From Planctomycetota bacterium (GTDB taxonomy: Bacteria; Planctomycetota; SZUA-567), in the NCBI GenBank assembly GCA_031278535.1, contig JAITKH010000222.1, forward strand, positions 1 to 5,319: a stretch of 5,319 nt of DNA, written 5' to 3'. The position numbers and the translations under genes are program-made. Below the pieces are notes generated by a model that was not told the DNA's origin, ran no database searches, and saw only the letters and a program-made list of their open reading frames with translations. This document shows positions 1-4,998 of the stretch, one piece after another; position 1 is the first letter of the stretch, and each line of letters starts with the position of its first letter.

Positions 1-182
1 AACCTGAGGTTGCTCCTTAGGTTCATTGTCGGCTTTTTTTGTCACTTCAGGGAAAATCGCCTTTTTTGTCGTCTTATTCCCGTATTCTTCCGTTTTCCCT
101 CCGCTCGGGCCGCTTGACGTAGCCTCCGTCGGGACGGGCCAATTGCCTCGCTCCCCCTTTTTCAGGGACGACTATTTCCGGA
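1..182. other. Left-edge spacer with T-rich repeats and no clear gene
   Basis: No gene with a credible start is visible here. Bases 1-9 and 15-23 can form a 9-bp stem with one G-U pair and a 5-base loop. A run of seven T lies at 34-40, ten bases after the stem, so this is at best a poor plus-strand terminator. A near-identical motif, TCGGCTTTTTTTGTC at 29-43 and TCGCCTTTTTTGTC at 57-70, occurs twice. On the minus strand a frame stays open from about 168 to the window edge and reads like a Lys/Glu/Thr-rich linker (for example KTEEYGNKTTKKAIF). It has no usable start codon near its beginning and is not called as a gene. Confidence 0.4.
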
Positions 183-440
183 ACGGAAGACGCCAAAATT
201 AGATGCGGCGAGGAGCATTTCAAGGCATTGGCCGCCACCAACGGAAAGCACAGACACCCGGCCAGGTTCGTGCAGACGAGGAATCTGGAGGATGTGGAGG
301 ATGTATTGGCGTATTGCCGGAAGAAGGGAGCCAGGTCAGGGGAAGGCAAACCGCGCTTCCAGAAAGAAGGCGGGAATGCTTTTCATCGGTCAGGGTCTGT
401 GAAAAAAGCTTCTTCGGAAGGATCCGTAGGTCCAATTTAA
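183..440 (+). pseudogene. Remnant of type III restriction endonuclease R subunit, C-terminal end
   Basis: The plus frame through 183-440 reads TEDAKIRCGEEHFKALA, then about ten residues later PARFVQTRNLEDVEDVLAY. The pattern KI-C-G-x-x-HF-x-AL followed by a short strand and an acidic helix resembles, from memory, the extreme C-terminus of Res subunits of type III restriction-modification systems and related superfamily 2 helicase-nucleases. Those proteins usually run to roughly 900-1000 residues; only about 50 recognisable residues survive here. The frame is open back to a TAG at 120-122, but 123-182 does not look like family sequence. The tail after about base 330 (Lys/Gly/Ser-rich) also looks non-native. 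Neither the helicase core nor a Mod methyltransferase is in the window. The only starts are an internal TTG at 228 or upstream codons without a ribosome binding site, so expression is unlikely. The family assignment rests on a short motif and is moderate. Confidence 0.5.
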
Positions 441-872
441 TCCTGGCAGACCATTATTGTCGATCATCTATTCATCGGTAAGATAGTATGATTTCATCAA
501 AGTATTTTCAGGGCAGTTTTGATTTTGCGCAAAATTGTTACAAAGGCAATCCAACCCTATTTTGCCGCTAATCTTTTTCGCGTCAAAAGACGCAGGATTT
601 GGGTTAGAGCCATCGGAGCCCCGTCACCATCGGCGTCGGTCGCACTTGAGACTGGGCCGGCGACGATGGTGACGAGGTGGAAAGGGCGTTTCCGCGAAGC
701 CCTGGAGCCGGAGGCCGAGGGAAGGATTCGCCATTAATCACCCACAGATTCTTCCGAAAAACCTAAATTGAATCGCATTCGTTTCCTGTAAAGGTATCGT
801 GTTGCTATAGCTTGAAGCTGTCGTCGCCAATGCGACCGGAGGAACGCTTTTTCTCTTTTGGTAAAACCAGCT
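441..872. other. Non-coding spacer between Res remnant and minus-strand operon
   Basis: No convincing gene is seen on either strand: short frames here lack ribosome binding sites, codon bias and protein-like sequence. Structure present includes a perfect 14-base palindrome ATTTTGCGCAAAAT (522-535), a 5-bp stem with an AAAA loop (580-593) and the longer hairpin at 622-674, listed separately. The first part is AT-richer than the flanking genes, as expected for spacer DNA. Confidence 0.55.
622..674. repeat. Long imperfect inverted repeat (REP-like hairpin)
   Basis: The arms CGTCACCATCG (622-632) and CGATGGTGACG (664-674) are perfect reverse complements. After one mismatch (633/663) pairing continues for eight more pairs (634-641 with 655-662, two of them G-U on the plus strand), leaving a 13-base loop at 642-654. 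That is about 19 paired positions in 53 bases, inside non-coding DNA. No T tract follows on either strand, so a standard intrinsic terminator is unlikely. It could be a REP-type extragenic palindrome, an mRNA 3'-end stabiliser or part of a decayed mobile element. Confidence 0.6.
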
Positions 873-916
873 AAAAAGCCCCGCAAAACGATCTTCTTGA
901 CCCGTGAGCGTTTTGC
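873..916 (-). terminator. Weak candidate intrinsic terminator after the ACP-oxidoreductase operon
   Basis: Read on the minus strand, GCAAAACG (916-909) pairs perfectly with CGTTTTGC (890-883) across an 18-base loop. It is followed by GGGGC and then five T (877-873). It lies about 40 bases past the stop of the oxidoreductase gene, where a terminator is expected. The long loop, AT-rich stem and five-base spacer before the T run make it a poor example. An alternative fold uses AACCAGC (865-871) with GCTGGTT (915-921). Confidence 0.3.
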
Positions 917-953
917 TGGTTCCGGACACTTGCGTTTTTTGAACCTTCGAAAA

Positions 954-2396
954 CTATCTCGCCTTTCCGAAAAAATGAATGTTCGCCATGGCAATACCGG
1001 AAAGCATGGCGCCGACCACGCCTTGAAACCCCTGGTCAGTGCCGATAAGGAAGAGGTTGTCCCTAAAGACTTGGCCCCTCCGGGTTTTTATCGGACTGCC
1101 ATAGAGAGCCCCTTCGGCATGGGAGGCATATCGCTCAAGGGTCAGGGGAGTGAACAAATCGTCAAGAGGAGGGAAACGCCGCTTTTCCGTCCCGCCGCTA
1201 AAAGGGAGGCGGACACCCAATCCCGCCAGGGCGGCGACCATTTCCCTCGCGGTTTGCCGCTTGGCTTCGGCATAGGCGTCGGCATCCAAGCTCTTCCAGG
1301 CCGGATAGGAAGCCAATTGGGTGATTTTCAGGCAGCCGTGATCCTCAGCGTCCAGATCGCCCGGAAGCCAGGCGTAATTGCCGGTGGCGCACAACACGCC
1401 GTTTCCCTTGCCAGTCAAGCCATCCGGCCGACGGTACTCGAAACGATCGGAAAGGGAATAGAAAAGCGCCGTGTCCGGAAAACCGATTTCCCGGGCTGGG
1501 ACGGAAAGCCGGGCCAGCCCTTCGGCAACGCTTATGGAACCGATTGGGCGGTCACGGCGTTCGCCGAGAAGCGCTGCCGTCTCCACCGCTCCTGCCGAGG
1601 AAAAGAAGACTTTCGCTTCCACCTCCCTGCCGGAGGCCAGCCGAACCGCCGTCACCAAGCCGTTTTGGGAGACAATCTTTGTCACGCGATCTCCCAGGCG
1701 GACTTCGCCCCCGGCCTCGCACACCCTTCGAATCAATTCCTCCCATAATGGCCTTACGCCGGCGGCGGGATAGGCGAAACCGGATTCGAAGATGCATTTC
1801 CAGGCGATGCAAAACAGCGTCCAGTCCATGTCCGGTTCGCTTCTTGCCGCGTCTAGGCCGTCTCCGACGCCGCCGGGATTGGCGTAGAACATGGTTGGAC
1901 AGAAAAGCATTTCAAGAAACAATGGATCATGAATATGGTTGGCGACGATTGTCCTGGCTGAAGTTTGCCGGACTGCGAAATCCCCTTCGTCTGTCCCGGC
2001 AATCAGCCGGCGGAGCCGATCAAAGCCATCGATTTCGTTCGGGAACCGCTCCGCCACCTGGGAACGGAAAAATTCCGGATTGTTGTCAAAGAAAAGCTCT
2101 GCGGACGGAAAACGGATGCGGGAACGGATTTGCGGCCGAAGCGAGAGGAAGGAAAGTTTGATCCGCAATTGCCGGAATAGTTTGCCAAGCGGTCCGTTCC
2201 GATCACCCTGACGGTAATTAGTGAGGGCATGCAATCCGGTGGAAATTTCCCGCCCGCCGGCGTAGTGCCAGGAGTTGAGGCCGCCGGGGCGGGTATGGGC
2301 CTCGATCAACGAGACCTTCGCCCCGAAATGGGACATCCGCGCCGCCGCCGCCAATCCCGAGGGTCCGGCGCCGACAACTACCGAATCGAAACGCAT
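954..2396 (-). CDS. FAD-dependent oxidoreductase, phytoene desaturase (CrtI)/retinol saturase-like
   Basis: The 480-residue protein is a full-length member of the CrtI/CrtISO/RetSat-type flavoprotein family (COG1233-like). The N-terminus has a Rossmann dinucleotide-binding motif, VVVGAGPSGLAAAA (residues 6-19). It is followed by Glu32 in SLIEAHTRPGG, which would bind the FAD ribose, and by STGLHALTNY near residue 54. The C-terminus has the second FAD-contact block NLFLIGTDQGFQGVVGAM (about 447-464), with Asp454 in the usual position. There is no signal peptide or clear membrane span, so it is probably cytosolic or membrane-associated. Family members desaturate, saturate or isomerise conjugated polyenes. 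The start ATG directly abuts the ACP stop (TGAATG) and has only a weak GGCAGG upstream, so translation is probably coupled. ACP linkage suggests an acyl or polyene thioester substrate or one derived from it; the exact reaction cannot be read from sequence. Confidence 0.85.
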   Translation of the reverse strand: MRFDSVVVGAGPSGLAAAARMSHFGAKVSLIEAHTRPGGLNSWHYAGGREISTGLHALTNYRQGDRNGPLGKLFRQLRIKLSFLSLRPQIRSRIRFPSAELFFDNNPEFFRSQVAERFPNEIDGFDRLRRLIAGTDEGDFAVRQTSARTIVANHIHDPLFLEMLFCPTMFYANPGGVGDGLDAARSEPDMDWTLFCIAWKCIFESGFAYPAAGVRPLWEELIRRVCEAGGEVRLGDRVTKIVSQNGLVTAVRLASGREVEAKVFFSSAGAVETAALLGERRDRPIGSISVAEGLARLSVPAREIGFPDTALFYSLSDRFEYRRPDGLTGKGNGVLCATGNYAWLPGDLDAEDHGCLKITQLASYPAWKSLDADAYAEAKRQTAREMVAALAGLGVRLPFSGGTEKRRFPPLDDLFTPLTLERYASHAEGALYGSPIKTRRGQVFRDNLFLIGTDQGFQGVVGAMLSGIAMANIHFFGKAR

Positions 2397-2642
2397 TCAG
2401 CCAAGCCTGCCCTTGAGATAGCGCACCGTGGAATCAAGACTCGCCAATTCCTTGTAATCGGCTTCCGGCACCTCAATGCGGTGGCGCTTTCGGAGTTCCA
2501 TCACGATGTCGAGAAAATCCATCGAATCCAGTTCAAACTGCTCCCGGAGCGGTCTGGCGCCGTCCACTGCCGGCGATTCGTCCAGGTCGGCGACATCCTG
2601 GATGATGGCGAGAACCGCGTCGCGTATTTCCTGTTCAGTCAT
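2397..2642 (-). CDS. Acyl carrier protein
   Basis: The 81-residue acidic protein has the size and four-helix pattern of a discrete ACP. The 4'-phosphopantetheine attachment serine is Ser40 in FELDSMDFLDIVMEL, matching the D-S-hydrophobic motif at the start of helix II. VPEADYKELASLDSTVRYL matches helix III and the start of helix IV. The motif DSMDF instead of the DSLDT/DSLDV typical of housekeeping AcpP, and the absence of fabD/fabG/fabF neighbours, point to a specialised carrier rather than the primary fatty-acid ACP. The start is supported by GGAG at 2653-2650 on the minus strand, seven bases before ATG. It is the first gene of a two-gene operon with the flavoprotein and likely carries its substrate or a precursor. 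It needs a holo-ACP synthase encoded elsewhere. Confidence 0.9.
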   Translation of the reverse strand: MTEQEIRDAVLAIIQDVADLDESPAVDGARPLREQFELDSMDFLDIVMELRKRHRIEVPEADYKELASLDSTVRYLKGRLG

Positions 2643-2655
2643 CTCTTCTCTCCGC

Positions 2656-2704
2656 GGCGCGTTTCGGCGCCCGACAAAAGCGCGGAAGGGATCGGCCTTC
2701 CGCG
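2656..2704 (-). promoter_or_regulatory. Two stem-loops in the predicted ACP mRNA leader
   Basis: CGCGGAAGG (2681-2689) and CCTTCCGCG (2696-2704) form a perfect 9-bp stem with a 6-base loop. GGCGC (2656-2660) and GCGCC (2667-2671) form a 5-bp stem with a 6-base loop just upstream of the ACP ribosome binding site. If the minus promoter call is right, the first hairpin begins within a few bases of the transcript 5' end. It is followed on the minus strand by CTTTTG. It may stabilise the mRNA, act as a weak attenuator, or be a protein-binding palindrome in the DNA. No known riboswitch was recognised. Confidence 0.45.
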
Positions 2705-2713
2705 ACAGGTGGA

Positions 2714-2742
2714 AATATATTCTCCCGCGTCTATAATGATAA
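2714..2742 (-). promoter_or_regulatory. Candidate sigma-70-type promoter for the ACP-oxidoreductase operon
   Basis: On the minus strand TTATCA (2742-2737) and TATATT (2719-2714) are separated by exactly 17 bases. They match the -35 and -10 consensus at 4/6 and 5/6 positions. Transcription would start near 2707, giving a leader of about 65 bases before the ACP ATG. The -35 box overlaps the TATAAT proposed for the opposite strand. Confidence 0.45.
2732..2737 (+). promoter_or_regulatory. Candidate -10 box for the Nif3-family gene
   Basis: A perfect TATAAT lies about 50 bases before the start codon of the plus-strand gene, predicting a leader of roughly 40 bases. No good -35 hexamer sits 16-18 bases upstream (the best is about TGGAAA), and there is no extended -10 TG. 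The promoter may therefore be weak, activator-dependent or a chance match in an AT-rich gap. It shares base 2737 with the opposing promoter's -35 box. Confidence 0.4.
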
Positions 2743-2785
2743 GTTTGCGAATCCGTTTTGTAAAGCGGTTTCCGGAGGAATGGAT

Positions 2786-3895
2786 ATGGGCGGTTTGATC
2801 AGGGTGCGGGACGTAGTGGCAGCCATGGAGCGGATAGCGCCCCCGGGATTGGCGTTGTCGGGCGATCCGGCCGGCCTGCATGCCGGAGACTTGGAAACAC
2901 CGGTCCGGAGGATTCTAGTTTCGCTCGACGCTTCGTACGATGCGCTCCGGCGGGCGAAACGGGATCGATGCGGGATGCTCGTGGTACACCACCCCCTCTT
3001 TTACCGCGGACTGAAAAGCCTGGCGGAAAACGATCCGGCCGGCCGGCTGGCCACCACCGTCGCCAGGAGTGGATTCGCAGTGTATTCCGCCCACACCTGC
3101 CTTGATCTGGCCGAAGGCGGCGTGAACGATTGCCTTGCCCGGACCGCCGGTTTGGCGGAGACGACGATTATGCAGCCGATAAAAGGGGAAAAATTACTGA
3201 AACTCGCCGTATTTACTCCTGTATCGTCTATCGAAAAGGTCAGACGGGCGTTATGCTCCGCCGGAGCAGGTCATATCGGCCGCTATTCGGATTGCACGTT
3301 CCGGGTGCGGGGAACGGGAACTTTTCGATGCGGATCAGGGACAAAACCTTTTCAAGGTCGGCCCGGGTCGTTTGAGGAGGCGGATGAATACCGATTGGAG
3401 ACTGTATTTGGGGAATTCTCCGCGGATCGGGTGATTGACGCCATGCTTGCCGCCCATCCTTATGAGGAAGTCGCCTATGATCTTTACCCGTTGCAGGGAC
3501 AGGCGCGGACATATGGTTTCGGTCGGGTTGGGGAACTGTCGGAGCCTGAATTTCTGGCGCCGCTTGCCGGCCGTCTTGCCCGGACAGTCGGTTCGGGAAT
3601 GGCGCAATATCGGGGGAATCCACGCCGGTTGGTGCGGCGGCTGGCAGTATGGGCCGGAGGCGGCATAGACGTGAAGAGCGCGATCGATTCCAGAGCCGAC
3701 GCCTTGGCTGCGGGGGAAATCGGGTACCATGACGGAGAAACACTTACGGATGCCGGTTTGGCCCTGATTACCCTGGGGCATGGCTATTCGGAATATCCGG
3801 TTCTCCGGCCGCTCGCGGGACGTCTTGAAAAGGAACTGGGCGGCAGGGCTGCAATCGTGGTCGCTCTGGGCGGTACGACTTCGAGGAACGTATAG
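2786..3895 (+). CDS. Nif3/YqfO-family dinuclear metal center protein
   Basis: The 369-residue protein is a complete Nif3-like hexameric metal-binding protein of the long YqfO type. The metal-site signature is visible: His68-His69 in VVHHPLFYRG, Asp107 in SAHTCLD, then GGVNDCLA, and near the C-terminus GYHD plus His332 and Glu336 in LGHGYSE. Between the two halves (about residues 130-235) lies a PII/CutA-like insert ending in AAHPYEEVAYDLYPL, typical of the long form. Members are widespread cytosolic proteins, often annotated as GTP cyclohydrolase I type 2 homologues, but their physiological reaction is unsettled. The start at 2786 is preferred because GGAGG (2774-2778) lies seven bases upstream; the ATG at 2780 is only one base from it. 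The usual S-WDN-GL near the N-terminus reads SGDPAGL here, and HTNLD reads HTCLD. The gene stands alone, divergent from the ACP operon. Confidence 0.9.
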   Translation: MGGLIRVRDVVAAMERIAPPGLALSGDPAGLHAGDLETPVRRILVSLDASYDALRRAKRDRCGMLVVHHPLFYRGLKSLAENDPAGRLATTVARSGFAVYSAHTCLDLAEGGVNDCLARTAGLAETTIMQPIKGEKLLKLAVFTPVSSIEKVRRALCSAGAGHIGRYSDCTFRVRGTGTFRCGSGTKPFQGRPGSFEEADEYRLETVFGEFSADRVIDAMLAAHPYEEVAYDLYPLQGQARTYGFGRVGELSEPEFLAPLAGRLARTVGSGMAQYRGNPRRLVRRLAVWAGGGIDVKSAIDSRADALAAGEIGYHDGETLTDAGLALITLGHGYSEYPVLRPLAGRLEKELGGRAAIVVALGGTTSRNV

Positions 3896-3900
3896 GATGA

Positions 3901-3924
3901 GGTGCGGCCGCTTTGAGCCGCGCC
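3901..3924 (+). terminator. GC-rich hairpin after the Nif3-family gene
   Basis: GGTGCGGC (3901-3908) and GCCGCGCC (3917-3924) form an 8-bp stem with one G-U pair and an 8-base loop, starting five bases after the stop codon. There is no T run, so it is not a canonical intrinsic terminator. The MITE begins ten bases later and could have displaced an original tail, or its own hairpin could now contribute to termination. Confidence 0.3.
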
Positions 3925-3933
3925 CGGTCGTCC

Positions 3934-4100
3934 CTAGTGTTCCGTAAAGTCTCAATCCTTGATTGAGACTTTACGGGGAGCGCCCCCGGTTTATTCGGTT
4001 TCTGCCTACGGGGAAGTGAATTCCCCTTCGGCATCAGAGGTCAATCCCGGAACAAACGGACTTCAGAATTTGTAAGGATTTAGACTTTACAGACCACTAG
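3934..4100. mobile_element. MITE-like element, IS630/Tc1-mariner type
   Basis: The 27 bases from 3934 (CTAGTGTTCCGTAAAGTCTC...) and the reverse complement of the 27 bases ending at 4100 (CTAGTGGTCTGTAAAGTCTA...) match at 24 positions. Both ends carry CTAG. If TA (3935-3936 and 4098-4099) is the target duplication, the element proper is 161 bp, beginning GTG and ending CAC. Duplication of TA, preferentially inside CTAG, is established for IS630. The interior has no open reading frame of note, so it is non-autonomous. It contains further small stems, such as GGGGAA/TTCCCC around 4011-4027. It lies between the Nif3-family gene and a more GC-rich gene block. Only one copy is in the window, so element status rests on TIR and target features. 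Confidence 0.75.
3942..3976. repeat. Perfect 16-bp inverted repeat with 3-base loop at the MITE left end
   Basis: CCGTAAAGTCTCAATC (3942-3957) is followed by CTT and its exact reverse complement (3961-3976). The left arm is part of the terminal repeat, so the left end is self-complementary while the right end lacks an equivalent subterminal copy. It would form a strong hairpin in either DNA strand or RNA. No T tract follows on either side. Confidence 0.9.
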
Positions 4101-4120
4101 CCATGGGCCAGCCTCGTCAT
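4097..4120 (-). pseudogene. Start of a further operon gene, closed after seven codons at the MITE end
   Basis: After the TAA of the preceding gene (4125-4123) comes TC and then an ATG at 4120-4118. GAGG lies nine bases before the ATG, the normal arrangement for the next gene of the operon. The frame reads MTRLAHG and closes at a TAG (4099-4097) that is part of the element's CTAG end. The stop would also exist in a simple precursor restored by removing the element. So this is either a decayed start, a join to unrelated DNA, or a chance start codon. Confidence 0.3.
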
Positions 4121-4122
4121 GA

Positions 4123-4575
4123 TTATCCGCCTCGCAGAATCGTCATCTCCCGGTCGTCAAGAACCTTCCACTCGCGGAAGGCGGCCGCCGCCGACCCGAC
4201 GGCCAGAATGCGCCGCGCCCCGTCGAGCAGCCCGGGCGGGAACGCCTCCGGCCGGTCGCCCAGCCTGAGCAGCCCGGCCGCCCGGAACAGCGGCGAGTAG
4301 GGCGCCGTGGCGCTCAGCAGGAGATCCCTGGTCCGGTCCCGCCCGAACACCCCTATCCGCGACAGGATGTGCGCATGCTCGCTCCTCGCCTGCAGCCACC
4401 ATTCGCCCTTCGCCCCCTTCCGTTCGCACTTCTCCTCCCAGAGGCGGTACTGTATGAGCGCCCGAGGCCCGTGGAGCATGTTCGGCTGCGGAAAGGGCTT
4501 GACCAGCCCGAACTACGCCTCGATGTAGCCCGCCACGTCCCGGACGCCGGCGCGGTCCAGCCCGCCGCCGGTCAC
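4123..4575 (-). pseudogene. Unrecognised gene interrupted by an in-frame TAG
   Basis: No family is recognised. The frame starts at GTG 4575-4573, overlapping the TGA of the upstream gene (GTGA), and runs 150 codons to TAA 4125-4123. It is broken by one TAG at 4515-4513 (codon 21). Before the stop it reads VTGGGLDRAGVRDVAGYIEA; after it FGLVKPFPQPNMLHGPRALI and onward. Nearly every codon on both sides ends in G or C, which argues that both sides are one gene. An ATG at 4479-4477 would give a 118-residue product lacking 33 residues, but it has no clear ribosome binding site. The visible protein is Arg/Leu-rich, soluble-looking and without signal peptide or membrane span; EEKCERKGAKGEWWLQARSE suggests a basic helix. 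The TAG could be a nonsense mutation, a suppressed or reassigned codon, or a sequence error. Confidence 0.6.
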
Positions 4576-4979
4576 AGGAGCGGGCCCAGGCTCACATCCA
4601 GGCTCTTGTGCTCGCGCCGCATCTCTATCTGGCTGGCGGACAGGCCGGCGCTGAACTCGGCCACTCCGCGCGGAGCGCCCTCAAAGCAAAACATAACGCG
4701 CAGAAGCCGGTCGGCCGTCGCTTCGTCATAGTTGTGCGCCAGCGCCTCCTCGGTGAGCGCCGCGACCATCGCCTGGCGCGGACTGAGCGGACGGCACGAT
4801 GTTACCGTTCTCAGCCACAGGCGGCCTGGCCGGACGCCCTTGCGCCGTCCGCACACCGTATAGCTCTGGCAGGTGTCCCCCTTCCCTTCCGCCTCGGCCG
4901 CCTTCGCCGCTTTCGGCGCCTGCCCCGGCGCCGACGGACGTTTCCCTGCCGCCTTTTCTTTCATAGATTCCCGTATCAC
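4572..4979 (-). CDS. Hypothetical protein with Lys/Ala-rich N-terminal linker
   Basis: Not recognised. A GTG start at 4979 gives 135 residues. An alternative ATG at 4964 gives MKEKAAGKRPSAPGQ... and 130 residues; GAGGAAAGG upstream fits the GTG slightly better. Residues to about 38 are a disordered Lys/Ala/Pro/Glu linker. From GDTCQSYTVCGRRKG onward the sequence is globular, with two Cys seven residues apart (no second pair for a zinc site). The helices SPRQAMVAALTEEALAHN and EATADRLLRVMFCFEG follow. There is no membrane span or signal peptide. High third-position GC supports real coding. It lies 19 bases after the upstream gene and overlaps the next by GTGA, so the three genes are one operon. 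A structural or regulatory phage-type protein is possible but not shown. Confidence 0.6.
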   Translation of the reverse strand: MIRESMKEKAAGKRPSAPGQAPKAAKAAEAEGKGDTCQSYTVCGRRKGVRPGRLWLRTVTSCRPLSPRQAMVAALTEEALAHNYDEATADRLLRVMFCFEGAPRGVAEFSAGLSASQIEMRREHKSLDVSLGPLL

Positions 4980-4998
4980 AGGTTATGCCTTTCCTCGC

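Noticed and set aside
535..563. Promoter-like TTGTTA, 17 bases, TATTTT on the plus strand
   Set aside because: Both boxes match consensus at only 4/6 positions in AT-rich spacer and no credible gene follows on that strand.
519..737. 72-codon plus-strand frame across the 622-674 hairpin
   Set aside because: Its sequence is explained by the inverted repeat and spacer, with no ribosome binding site or conserved motif.
734..994. 86-codon minus-strand frame overlapping the end of the flavoprotein gene
   Set aside because: It has no ribosome binding site, very basic random-looking sequence and overlaps a real gene end in another frame.
858..1748. 296-codon plus-strand open frame
   Set aside because: It lies antisense to the clearly real flavoprotein gene, has no ribosome binding site and its translation has no family features; it is a mirror of the GC-biased codons opposite.
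1544..2161. 205-codon plus-strand open frame rich in Arg and Pro
   Set aside because: It is antisense to the flavoprotein gene, with the Arg/Pro-rich composition typical of a shadow frame.
3335..3955. 206-codon minus-strand open frame
   Set aside because: It is antisense to the conserved C-terminal half of the Nif3-family protein and has no recognisable protein features.
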